A stretch of 64,000 bases of DNA from Pomphorhynchus laevis (lineage: Eukaryota > Acanthocephala > Palaeacanthocephala > Echinorhynchida > Pomphorhynchidae). Made by a program: the position numbers and the translations under genes. The notes under the pieces were generated by a model, which made no database searches, was not told the origin of the DNA, and saw only the letters and a list, made by a program, of their open reading frames with translations. How positions within the stretch are numbered: the first letter of the stretch is position 1; the number at the start of each line of letters is the position of its first letter. This document shows positions 33,601 to 46,600 of this stretch, one piece after another. The stretch covers positions 1 through 64,000 of the forward strand of contig WNNJ02000819.1 of the NCBI GenBank assembly GCA_012934845.2, written 5' to 3'.

Positions 33601-34500
33601 CCTTATCTATGCTCATGCACCAGATCGTCGCATACACGATATCGGCATTTCTGCCTCGAACTGTCTTTCTTCTATCTACAAACGTCTCTTCCATCTTCGT
33701 CTCATTACAAACCTAGTAAAGTCTAAAATAATGTGGATCATCTTTCGTCAGCCTAACATATCTCTTCCACCTGTATATTTTGCATCATCAATCATCCCCT
33801 TAGTCCACAATTTCACTTTTTTAGGATTCCATTTCGATGATCACATTTCCCTTAAACCAATCGTCCGCGTCAAGGTTCGCTCGTCTAACTTAATTCTTCG
33901 TGACATCCGCCGTATCCGCCCCCTTATCGACTTCCGTTCCTGTATGTCTCTTCTATCATCACTTTTTTCTAAAATCAATTGCTGCCTCAGCCTTTTTGCC
34001 AATTCTCCAAAATCCATCATCCTACCCCTACAATGCGTCATTAACTCAGTCGTTCGAGTGCTTCTACGTCTCCGTAACTTTGGCCACACATTCGCATATC
34101 TTGCTCAACTCTTCTGGCCTACCATCCACATCCGCATCCAACTCCGTCTTCTCGTCACTTTTGGTCTCATCGTTATCGGCTTCCCATCGTTCATCATCCT
34201 CCCTTTAGACGACACTCTCTCCCAACTCTCTATCGCTGCGTTCCCCTCATTCCATCTTAATCTACGTTCCCAATTATTCTTACTGCTTCATTCTCCGATC
34301 CTTCCTCGTCGGCACCCCACTCGCTTGGAATTAGCTTCTCAGTCCGCTGCGCTCCCTCCTTTATCACATTCAAATACCTCCTCCATTCTCACCTTCTCGA
34401 CACATGACTTAGATTTTTATATTTTTTTTGTGGTCATGTTAGCGTTCGCTGGCACGCATTTACCACGTAAAAATAAATCCTTCTCAAAAATATGCTAGTG
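30700..34500 (+). mobile_element. LINE B copy 3 (near full length, CR1/L2-like)
   Basis: The ORF1 start has a PHD-type zinc finger around 30838-30960 (VLCSNNDCHTW ... CLADNEFYCGYC). 31067-31651 is a Ser/Pro-rich segment and the conserved ORF1 core (DRCVIVTNI, RLDHDVSAFRSILSSI). ORF2 follows from about 31650: endonuclease pieces (FGLLNTRSILNKSDLILNLF; FGGALDIIAVPDRF; HISDHGLSDNF), RT at 33140-33480 (SLDISSAFDIVDHSIL, GIPQGSVVGPLLFSLL) and, after an inserted tail, MQYADDILIYAHAP through the thumb to 34498. Several frameshifts. It ends about 170 bp before the PWP2 start codon. Confidence 0.85.
33465..33580 (+). mobile_element. LINE B 3' tail nested inside LINE B copy 3
   Basis: This ~110-bp piece is a near copy of the element's own 3' end at 34376-34485 (CACCTCCTCC, CTTCTCGACACATGA-TTA, TTGTGGTCATGT-AGCG, GCTGGCACGCATTT, AAAATAAATC). 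It interrupts the RT frame between motif B and motif C. A 5'-truncated self-insertion is the simplest reading. Confidence 0.8.
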
Positions 34501-34666
34501 ACGTTAAACAAAGCGAATCCTGTTTATTAATTTAATAAAGGGTTAAATATTCTGAAGAGATTTCATGCCTATAAAACAGTGCGGTCATTTTGTAATATGT
34601 TAACTTTGATTATTTTATGTACTGAATTTTAGATTCGTTTAGTGTCAAGCATTTTTATAATCTTCA
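34501..34666 (+). promoter_or_regulatory. Upstream region of PWP2
   Basis: Only about 166 bp separate the LINE B 3' end from the PWP2 ATG. No TATA box at a usual distance was seen. The promoter must lie here, within the LINE, or be replaced by trans-splicing. Placement is by position only. Confidence 0.3.
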
Positions 34667-34684
34667 ATGCATCTGAATTACAAG
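34667..34684 (+). CDS. PWP2: PWP2 exon 1
   Basis: Codes MHLNYK and ends in phase 0 at GTAAAA. Intron 1 is only 49 nt. An 18-nt coding exon that gene finders would easily miss; supported by alignment of the family N-terminus. Confidence 0.85.
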
Positions 34685-37600
34685 GTAAAATCAATTCATA
34701 AATTCGCTAATGCTTTAAATTTACCTGAAACAGTTTTCAAGTATACTTGGTGGAGTATATACTCAGGGCAATACAATTTTTACAAAAGATAGCAAATGCT
34801 TGCTTAGTCCTGTTGGCAACCGAGTGTCAGTTATTGATCTCACTGGGTAAATTTTTGAATTGATTTTACCTTTAAATAATTTATTCAATATAATTAAATA
34901 ATTACACACTATTTAGTAAATGTTGTTCAGGTGTTTATAATCCAGGTTAAGGCTATAGGTAAATCTCAATAACATTACCATGACAAACTATTGCAATGTG
35001 TCACCGCTTGGCCGGATGACGAGTCGTGGCCGCTGGAAACCATAATTTCTAGAAAACACGACGCCGAAGGTATCTAAAAATAAAATGAACTTAAAAGGAA
35101 CACGACGCAGCTTATATGCTGAGTCAGCACTACCGGCTATTTTAACAGCTCAATGCATTACATCCGCATATTATTATTCGAATTGAATACCTTTGCAGTA
35201 ATTTTGTTAATTTAACAAAATTCAGATGAATGTATAGAAATAGAATAAGAAACAACATTTCGTTAAGATTATTTCGCAATGAAACGTATTATATCTTTCA
35301 AAACATTTCTACTTTTATACCTTGAACAATGACTGATAATCTTTTTAAGGAATATTACTTTTAAGCCTTAAGAGAAAGTAGCCCACAAAGTTAAAAATTG
35401 ATGAAAGGTACAAATTTATAAAATAAAAATGATTTTAAAGATTTGCATGTACCTGAATAAACAGTCGTAATTATTTAATTTTGATCAAAATTTAATTAGA
35501 TTTTATTTAGTTTGAAATTAAACAGTTATAATATAGACATAATTTAATTTTCAGAGTTCTACGAATCAAAAATTTTCAATTGAAATTAGTCATACGGCAA
35601 GACTAATTTATAATAAATTTAATTTCAATTTGATGAAATTATTTTAATCTAAAATTAAATTATATTTTATTTAGTTTATATCAATTTATTAAATTGATTT
35701 AAAAGAACCTATTTTTACACTTTATTTTAGTGAAAATGTTCCCATTTTCACTTATTTATTAAATAAATAATTCATCTATTATAATTATTTATAGTAAATA
35801 ATTATAAATGTCACAGATTTGTAGACAATATTCTATTTGTAAATAAAAATTAATTAGTTGAATTTTTTAGCTAAATTCAAATATACAATTATTTGCATAA
35901 CTTTGCTTTAGAAAACTTACATGATTAGATAAATTCATTTGTAAATTGACTTTTATCATTTAAAAGGATAAAAAGTATGGTAGCTGGATTTGAGTGCAAA
36001 CACGACATTGTTGCAATGGACATATCTCCAAATAATGGCATCCTGATTGCAGCCGACGATTGTAAGCTTTTTATTGACTGTTTATTTTTGTTAATTTTTT
36101 TCAAAATTATATTAATTGAACAATTTGCACGACGCATTTTTAGAGCACGAATCAAAGAAAAAAGATTTAAATCGATCGTTTAATAAAACGATCGCTGCAA
36201 TTTGCTTTAGGCAGGTGTTGCTGTTATTAGCGATAAACATCTGCTTTTACTGTTGTTTGAATCTTTAACACGATTTCGGTATGACGGTACACAAAACGCA
36301 ATAAAAAAGATGATTCAATATAGTTTAGAAACAAAACAAAAATAATTATTTAATAAATATTAAATAATAAATATTATTTAAACAAAACAATCGTTTACAA
36401 CATTTTCACAAAATATTTAACGTTACGTCAGGTTTATTATTCGGCATAATAATATTGGAGTGTTTATGAATGTAATAAGCCTGAAGCATTTTTCTATTTA
36501 AACAATTGGTTTCTTTTGCTAAAACAACAGTATATTTAATCTAGTCTCTAATGGTTGGCCAACTTGACCCACATATATTTTATCGCATTCTAAACAAGAA
36601 ATTTTATAAACAACTCCATCATTATCATGTTTGGGTTTATTTTTCAAAATGTTGTGTAACTTCGGTATTTTACTATTATGCAAAACAATATTTAAAGTGT
36701 TTAATGTTTTATTGTTTGAAATAAATCTTTTGAAATTAATATTTCAAAAATTATTAATAAATGGTAATCCTATGTATTTCTTTTCTTGTTCTGGACCAAA
36801 AAATGTATATCAGTTATTTTGAAAAGATCCTTTAAAATAAACTGGTGTTTTTAAAATATCATTTGATGTTCTACTAACGACGACATCTAAAATTGTTAAT
36901 CTATAATTTTGTCCACTGAATATTTTCATCAAAACAATTTATTGTTCTTAATATGTCATGTATATCAGTTGTGTTATCACAAATAGAAAACGTACATCGT
37001 CATATCTAATCCACATAACAATTCAATCCATCTTAGTGATATAATTTAATTTCAAATTCAAAAATAATTGCGAGGAAAATTAAATCATTATTAAATATAT
37101 CTCATTTTTTCCACGTTAAGGATGGAATTCATTTCTCTTAAATGATTCGTAACTATAATGCAAAGGTTAAAACGATGATTCGTTTCGATATCGTTTTGAT
37201 GTTCACTAATGTGCCCACAAATAAAGCTATTGAACTATCTGCAAAACTATTAGAGGAAAATTCGGATGACTCCTTTAAACTTTGTTTTGAAGAGTCGTCT
37301 TAATTGCTTGTTTTATGTACAAATAAAACAATTTTTAAATTTAAGGAAGATGTATAGGAACAAATCTATGGTCTCGCAATGGGAAATTCTTTAGCACCCA
37401 TTCTTAGTGAATTATATATGAGAAATTGGGAATTAAATAATATCACTAAGATGGATGGAATTGTTATGTCGATAAGATATGTAGATGATACGTTTGCCAT
37501 TTGTGATAACAAAATTGATGTACAAAACATATTGAGAGCAATAAATTGTTTTGATGAAAATATTCAGTTGACAATAGAATTGGAATTAGATCTTAGATTA

Positions 37601-40600
37601 ACATTTTTAGATGTCGTCTTTAGTAGAACATCAAATGATATTTTAAAAACATCCATTTATTATTAAAAATCATTAGAAACTAGATTGAAATAACACAAAT
37701 ACGCACTCAAAAGGGCCTAAGTAGCGCTATTGTAGACCATAGATTAATTTTAGATCTAATGCTCGTATGTTGTTGAATGTATAATAATTGATTATGATAA
37801 TACTGTTGTTTTAGCCAAAGAAACCAATTGTTTAAATAGAAAAATCTATGAGGCTTGTTACATTCATAAAAACTCCAATATTATTATGCCGAATAATAAA
37901 CCTGACGAATCTTTAAATATGTTGTAAAGATGTTGTAAACGATTTATTTGTTTAAATAATCTTTTCTATTTTATTTTCATTCTTTATTTAAATTTTCTAG
38001 TACTTTTAGTTATTATTTTTTATATATTTTTTTCAAATTATTTATTTTGAATGGAAATATTATGGTTATTATTTGTGTTTTGTTTCTAAACTATTTTAAA
38101 TCATTTTCATTGCGTTTTGTGTACCATCAAACGTTGCCGAAATCGTGTTAAAAATTCAAACAACAGTAAAAGCAGATAATTATCGCTAACAACAGCAGCA
38201 CCTGCCTAAAGCAATTGTCGATAATCGTTTCGAATTTTTTATATAAGCGTGTACATTAAAAAACATTGTTATTATCTAAATATGCTAACATTAATTAGCG
38301 AAATATCAAAAATAATTTCTTCTTTTCTTTGATTCAGCTCCAATAATAATTTATTATATAAATATTCAGAATAATATAATTACCTACGAAAATTTTGATT
38401 TTATGAAATGTTAATTTTTATTGTAGCTGGCTTGATTTTTACGTGCTCTATTCAGCACAATCGAATTTTATCTTCAACAAAACTACGCTATCCTCCAGCG
38501 TGTTTGAAATTTTCTCCTGACGGCAGGTATGCGATATTGCGAAACAAATTTGTTTAGCGTTTACACTTTTTAGCAAACTTCTAGCCTTAGTTAATGATTC
38601 AGCAATTGTATACAAATCACCTACTACTCAGCGTTGTTTCAATGGCTTGGAAGAAATTTGGTCCACGACCATATCTACAGGAAAGCGTTTGTGCCCGACT
38701 GCTTGCTGGTCAGATGATTCGAAGTATGTTTCGTATTGTACCATTTATCTTTTTTGCAATTATGATTTAGTATGTCGATTATTCATTTATCTACGTTTTA
38801 ATTGATCAGCATAATCTATTATTGTTTTTGTTCATTAATTTATAATGTGTTTCCGAACACATTAATGTCATACAATCAAAATTTTCTAGAATTCTTCCAT
38901 TCCAATTGCTAATAATAAAAAGTATAGAGAAATTTTTTGAATTTTATTTAAAAGAAAATTCTTTTTGCGAACTTTCGGTAATGAACTGTTAGCATCTTCA
39001 CATGGTAACAAAATGTTTTGCCTACTTGTATATTTATATGGGCATTTGCTAGATATTTGATTGTCAACATTACTTGTAGGAATACTAGAGATTACGTTTT
39101 ACAAATACAAAGCTTATTTTATAAAAATATAAAATATAAATAATAGCAAAATAATTTAAATTTAATATTAATTAATCCAAACATCGAATAATAAAAACGT
39201 GAACAAAAAATTTAGGAAATAATTTGTATAAATCGTTCAATTAATCATTTGATTAATTCACCCAATAGTGTTTTGCTCATCTCGTTAATTTCAATTATCT
39301 TGTTTTTTGTAGTTCATCTATGTACTGACATCTAATTAAAAAATTTACTTTTTGTCGAAATTACTTCATGCTTTGCATAATACGTAAATTTTTATTTGTA
39401 GAATGGAACCAAAGAAACGACAATTTTTTCTATAAAAAAGGTTTACCATCAGAAACTATTCACCAGGAATAGTTTTTTTTTGTGAATAGTCATCATCAGG
39501 AATATTTATCTCATGAATAATATATTATTATCATGAACAGTTCCTGATGATAATAGTAGCAGCTATTGAAATACTGAACTGAAATATTTTTTGAATAAAT
39601 TAGCGTTTCTTTAGTTTCATTTTATAGATAATTACAATTATAAGAAACAAAATTGATATTTTTAAAAAAACCTATCGATTATTCATTTTAATATTTTAAT
39701 TCTTTAGAATTTTATCACAAAATCAAATATTTTTATTCATGTTTCGTTTATGAGCAACTTGATATTTTAATAGTTTAAAACTAATAAATATTTAAATAGT
39801 TGGTGAATATTTAAATACATATATTAAATACAATATTTAAATACATATATTAAGTTGATATACCTGAGCAGCCATTTTTATATTGGAATTTTGATGAATA
39901 TTTTGTATCCTACACTCTGCCTTAATCCTCTCTCTATAATTTAACAACAGTACGCGTTATTTCAGTATTGGTGGGCATCATCAGCTACTGATCCAATATC
40001 TACGTTTCACGTTTCTGTCCTTTTAATCTTGGCCCATATAGATTCACATAAATACGGGTAATACCATGGTGCGATACAGTTTAATTGATACTATACATGT
40101 GAAGTTGTTTAGAATTTTTAGGCGATTTGCTATATTGCGAAAGAAATTTGTTAATAAAAAGTTAAAAAAATTTCATATAAATAAATATGTTTATATATTT
40201 ATGTTGATATACCTGTGCAGTCATTGTTACCATTGAAATTAATATAAGTTAATATAAATTAATATAATTATTAATTTAATTAATACACAGTAAAATAATA
40301 TAAAATAAATAAATTTTTGATCATTTTACGTCAAAATTTGAAATCAATAATTACTGTACGCGATTAATTAATGATTAATAATTAATTAATGATTAATTAA
40401 TGTGTTTAGATTTTTTCTAACAGGAGCTGAAGACGGTGTGGCAAGATTGGTCCCTTATATTTCAAGCATGAATTTTTTGATAACCACTTTAATTGGTGCT
40501 CGTACAAATGTAATTGGATCGTTTTTCGAGCACGAATCGATGAACATAATCACTGTAGCGAAAACAGGGCGTTTACGACGATACACTACAGAAGTTCAAT

Positions 40601-43600
40601 TTTCACATATTGATAAAATGCTAGAACAGATGAGTGAAAAAGAGGATTTAAGTCAGATATCTTTAAAAGACGATGATATATATTTTGGAATATCACCTAC
40701 CAAGCGATGCTTTATTAAATATACTCCAATGACCAAGTATATTTTGCTTTTCAATTTTTATTTACTTTCTTTTTTAGAATTATGCTTAGCTCTCTTATGG
40801 ATGAAAATATATTTCTTAACGTGTCAAGGTGCGATTATCACGCCAAATCTAATTTACTTGCGATAGGCACTGAAAAAGGCTGTTTTGCTTTAATTCAATG
40901 CCCTGACTTTGAGCTAATTCATTCGTTAAGGTATATAAGTGTTTGTTCAACCTTTTGATCCTGTTTTTGCTATATATCAATGTATTTTTTAAATTTAGAG
41001 TTTAATTTTTAAATTCTTCTTTTTTTCCAGTCTGATTTTTTTAAATATAAAATTGGACTTTTAAAAATATATTTTAAAATTTAAAAATTAATTAATTATT
41101 GTGAAAGTTAAAATTTTATTCATGTTCAATCGATATTACTTGTGAAGATATTGGAATTGATAAATCGCAACACTAAGGAAATCACTTTCTGCAAAACTAC
41201 CAAAATTAGTTTATTTTATATAAAAATAAAAATTTCATAAAAATTTATAAAACAATTTGAATTTTTTTGATTTTTATTTTGTGAAAATAAAAATTTACTA
41301 AAATTACTCGAATTTTTCCCACTCATTTTTGTCACTATTAACACTGTTAATATTTAGTGTTTTGCATTCGGCAATTCTGCCAATTACAAGGTTAACCGTT
41401 TTCCATACAACAATTATTTTGTTAACTTCTATCTTGTTTGCGTTATTTCATAAATCATTATTTTCAAAATAATAATTATTCATAACCTAAATATGAATTA
41501 TATATTATTTTCGACAAAAATGTAAAATGTAAGCTTAAGGGTTAGCGGTCTTTCTCCTATTTCAAGAAGCGCCTTATCCCTCTGCAGTCCGTAAATCGTG
41601 AAGTATGATTCAAGCAATACGTCGCAGTTGTTATTCATCCTTCGCAAGCTATTGAAGTGCTCGTTGCGGTGATATTATATGTGGAGCTGCATTATGCCAC
41701 GAACAGACCGCACAAATACAGCAACGAACAACAACGTCTTTAGATTGGTGCTTGAAGTAGATTTTGTGTGGAACCTGTTGTTTTTGTCGTTAGCTATATA
41801 TAGCAGAATGTTTTTTCGATCGACTGTTTTTTGCTATCAAGTGTTGTCGTACTGTTAAAATAATATGTTTTTATCATGTCACTTTGTTCCCATCTCGATT
41901 TGCAGATTCGATTCAAAAATGTTTTCGGTAGCGCTGTTGTTGTCCAACAAACAAGGGGCCCGACTATCTTTTATGTGAAGAGCCTGTGAAAAATCTGGCT
42001 GCAATCCTCGCTAATCGCGCTTCTGTCAATAACCGACGGCATCTTCCTTTCTAGTGAATGACAATGAAAACACCTTTGAGGCGAGCAAAGGCCACCAGTG
42101 CTTCATTTCCGGCATACACGCACGGTTTGCGCAGTTGCGCGATCAATTTGTTAAAGTTCTCGAAAGAAAGTCTAAACTCCGTCGTGTTGGCCTCGTGGTA
42201 GTCGCGAACATCCGCACAACACTTGGAGTGATTATTAAAATTCCCAGTCATCAAAATAATCTCTTAGTTGCTGTACAATTGATCCTACAAAAATATTGAT
42301 TTTTTACAATATTGTGCAAATTTTGTATAAAGTTTTGTAAGTTTATTACATGGGAAGACTAGTTATAACTTTTTATAGACTTTTTACATCATGAATTGTA
42401 CATTTTATTTTTTTGATTAATTAAATTATAATTTAAATTCGAATTTTTATAAACTCTTATTAAACAGCGTCAAGTTACGCATTTTCGGACCATTATATAC
42501 ATTCCGCTTACACAAAATATGTTTACTAAAATATTAATATCTTAAGAAGATATTAATAAGATAATTAATAAGATTACTAATATAATAATTAATATAATAT
42601 AAATAATATAATAATATATTATATTATTATAATAATTATTATGAAAATAAAATTTTGTTAATATATGTTATCATAATTTAATCATATATTAATCAATTGA
42701 AAACTTCTATGGATACGTTTCAAAATACATAAGATAGTATGGAAAACTCTTTTAGAATATCTATTGAATGTAAATCTCGAAGTCATTCATGTGTTTAATA
42801 TATTAATATAATATATTATGATATAAATTATATATATTATAATATATATAATATATATGTTATAATATAATATTTATTATACTATATAAATATAATATAT
42901 ATCGATATCATGGTAATAAGATGATTATTAAGATTATTAATATAATATTAATAATATAATAATATATTATATTACAATATACATTTTTTCTTCGTCAATA
43001 ATTATTATGAATATGAAATTTTGTTAATATATGTTATCATGATTTAATCAAATATTAATCAATTGAAAACTTCTATGGTATATTTTCAAAATACATTAAG
43101 TGAGTATGGAAACTATTAGAATATCAATTGAATGTAAATTTCGAAGTCATTCATGTGTTTCGTTTGAAAACACTTGTATTTTGCTGCTGCGATTAATCTC
43201 TATCAGTGATTGTTAAATCAAATAACAATTTTTTATCGCGCTTTACATTATATTACGGATATATTTTATATAATTATTTAATATTACAGATATTTTTTTA
43301 TAATTATATATTAATCAAAGTAATTATAATTAAATTTCCAAGGTTAATTTTAGAAGTCAAAGTTACTTTTTGCTACTAGTATATTATCATTTTCTTTTAA
43401 TATTACTTTAAAAATAATAAGAATAATAAAATGCGTTCAATCAATTGAAAGTATATTAAATTTAGTGTTTCCGACTGCTCTATTACAAATATTAATTTCA
43501 ATTTTAATGGAGATTGGATTGCAATAGCGAGTGAAGTCCGAGGACAGCTACTTATATGGGATTGGCAATCAGAAATGTGTGTTTTAAAAGAACAAGCACA

Positions 43601-46600
43601 TTTTAATAATATTGCAAAGTGTGCTGCCATTTCGCCTGACTCAGCACTGATAGCAACTGGTGGTAAAGATGGGAGATTAAAAATTTGGTCGGTAATGAAT
43701 CGAAGCTCTCTCGCAACTCTTACAGAACATAAATCGGAAATTACTGGAATTGCATTCAAGAATAGTGCCGCTCCTGTTGTTATCACTTGTTCTTTAGATG
43801 GTACAGTTCGGGCATTCGATTTGGATCGGTAATACTTTACATTTTCTTATTTTTTGACTTGTAGATAATAAAAATTAATATTTTTATAAATTTTTTTTAT
43901 TATTATATAAACACTATTTAAAAATGATTTAAATATATTTTGGAATGTGTAAATATCTTACACTTTTGTGTTGAATTTCTTTGGGATTTTCTGTCTTACA
44001 CATATCTATGTTGACATCTATGTTGACATCATTTGTCTAAATTCTACCAAATATTTACTCACTAATGAGCAGACCATAAAACGACAATTTGCTTAACTAT
44101 TAATCAATTTAGTTATTGGAGAATTGCTTATTTCAACTCTACGATAGTGGAATACGTTCTCCATTCTGCTTTCGGAAATCTGATAATAAAATATAAATAA
44201 ACATAAAATAGATAAATGAATAAATGGACATCACATAAAAAGCCATCGTTTCCTTAATACTAAATAAATTTAGTAAAAAATGTTACTATTTATAATTTTT
44301 ACATTATTCTATCTCCCATATATTACAAAATTTGACCTCTAACTTCGATTTTATACCTTTTTCATTTAGCTATCGTAATTTTCGAACAATGACTTCACCA
44401 CGACCTTGCCAGTTCTCCTGTGTAGCAATTGATAACCAGGGAGACATGATTGCTGCCGGAGGTCAAACTGAATTTGACATTTATCTCTGGTCATTGAAAA
44501 CTGGTCAGTTGTTAGAGGTAATGCTTCGTCAAATGTTATAATTAATTAGATATAAAAACGATAATGCATCTTTGCATTATCAACATTTGCTAAATCAACA
44601 AATGTTGTTGATTTAGCAATCAACATTTGTATGATGTATCAACATCATACAACATTTGTATTCTTATAATTAATAATACAGAAATAGGCGAACATTTTAC
44701 AATACTTTGACAAACGAAGCATTTGTCGATCAGCTGAAGTATTAATTTAATTGTTAAGCTTTTATTGATTTTAAATAATAAAATTTATTAAATTTGAAAT
44801 TTTAAAATTGTAATATATGCTAACTGGATGCTAATTTTTTTAAAGAATTATTGAAGCTGGATCAAAGAAGGAAAATTTTATTTATATTTCGCTAACCTCT
44901 GTTAGCATCTTCAGAAAATTACAATTCAAGTAATTTTAAATTAGGTAATTTTCTGAAGATGATAACAGAGGTTAGAGAAATATCAAATAAAATTTTCCTC
45001 CCTTTTTGATACCCCCTTCAATAATTATTTATCAATAATGGATTATTATCAACTATTTAAAAACTATTTGTTAAAAGCAAATCGTAATCTAATTATATTT
45101 TATTTAAATAATTTTAAAATCTATGTTAATCAACTTAATTCTCTAAACAGATTTCTGAACAATTCAGACTGTCATTGACTATTAATTGACTGTCATTGAT
45201 TATTTCCTAAATTAAATTTGTTTATATAAATTCAAATTAATTAAATAATAATATCTTATAAATTTATTAAATATATAAAATATAAATTTATTCGAAACAA
45301 TTTAATTTAATTGTAAATAAGGAATACGAGTTTATCATTTTTAAATTATAAAGATTTTGTAGATCTTAAAATATATTTTATGACATGCAAACTATAATTT
45401 TTGTCTGAAAAATTATTTGTGGTTCCAAGTTTTCTGACGATGCATATGACTAACTGATTAAACTTTTGTACGTGAGACTTAATTTTGAGATAAGATTTTA
45501 TTCAGTTCAATAAATTAACTCGTTTATCTTTAAATGTTTCCTTTTGTTTAATGATTCGTTTTAGTTAAAAACTGTAAAATGTTTACTCTCTCAACTGATA
45601 ACGTGATCTTTGGTTTTACTGTGCTTAATCGATATCTTTACATTCCATTAGGTTTTGAGCAATCATAATGCGCCAGTTTCTTCTGTAAAATTCTTGGCTG
45701 GTGAATGCTTTAAACTAGTAAGTGTTTCTTGGGATAGTACTTTACGAATTTGGGATGTGATGGACATGAAAACGCCAAGAGAAGCCATACCGTTAATGTC
45801 TGAAGGTTTGTCCTCTATGTTTCTTTATTAACGATAAAGTTTTATCATTTATTTTATGAAATATACACTTTTTAAATATGCAGTCTTTTTGAAGCATTTA
45901 AATAGTTAAAACTTGCTTTCATGTTAAAAGTTACTTTCATTATTCGTTTTTGGTCTAATTACCGACACGAGAAAGATAACTTATTCTTGCTAAGCTTTCG
46001 AATCATTTCAGTCCTGATCACAACAGCAATTATCAAAATAAGTCAACTAGAAAGTAACTACAAGAATGATCATGTTATTCTATCATAGAGGAGAAGGTTT
46101 AAGCCCCAGTTGTTTTTATTGTCCCGTCATTTTTACCTACTGATTTTCAATGTAAATAAACTTCTTGTTAAGTCTGCGAGCATTTTTATCATCATAGCGA
46201 ATCGTCATAGCGTTATCAAAGTCGTTATCATTCGTAAATGTGATTAGCTATGGCTGCAGACAAATCACCTCGTCGTACGGCGTATTTGTGGTAGCTCACT
46301 CGTTTCTTTAATTTTGGCTTGGTTTGTCCTATGTACTTTAGAGGATAATCAGAAAATGGAATGCAATATATTAGCCCATCAAGGTTTTTCCTCGTTTTCT
46401 GCCTAGAGTCGTGGGCTTTTTTGGTATAATTGTACTTGACCTATGTGATTAATTTTAAGTAGACGGATTAGACGCTTAGAGTATACTAAGTCGTATACTT
46501 TAAGCTACTAGAATATACAGTCGTTTTTACGACTGTATAATTTGGGATCTTTTCAGTTTGAGGCACTTTGTCCAAATTACGCAAAAAGTCTGTTTATTGT

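Noticed and set aside
40417-40736. Alternative start of PWP2 exon 6 at the CAG before GAGCTGAAG
   Set aside because: The phase does not fit exon 5. The upstream GTTTAG acceptor restores the family sequence without a gap.
42054-42299. 81-codon + frame in PWP2 intron 7
   Set aside because: It is the complement of a more protein-like minus frame and has no motif.
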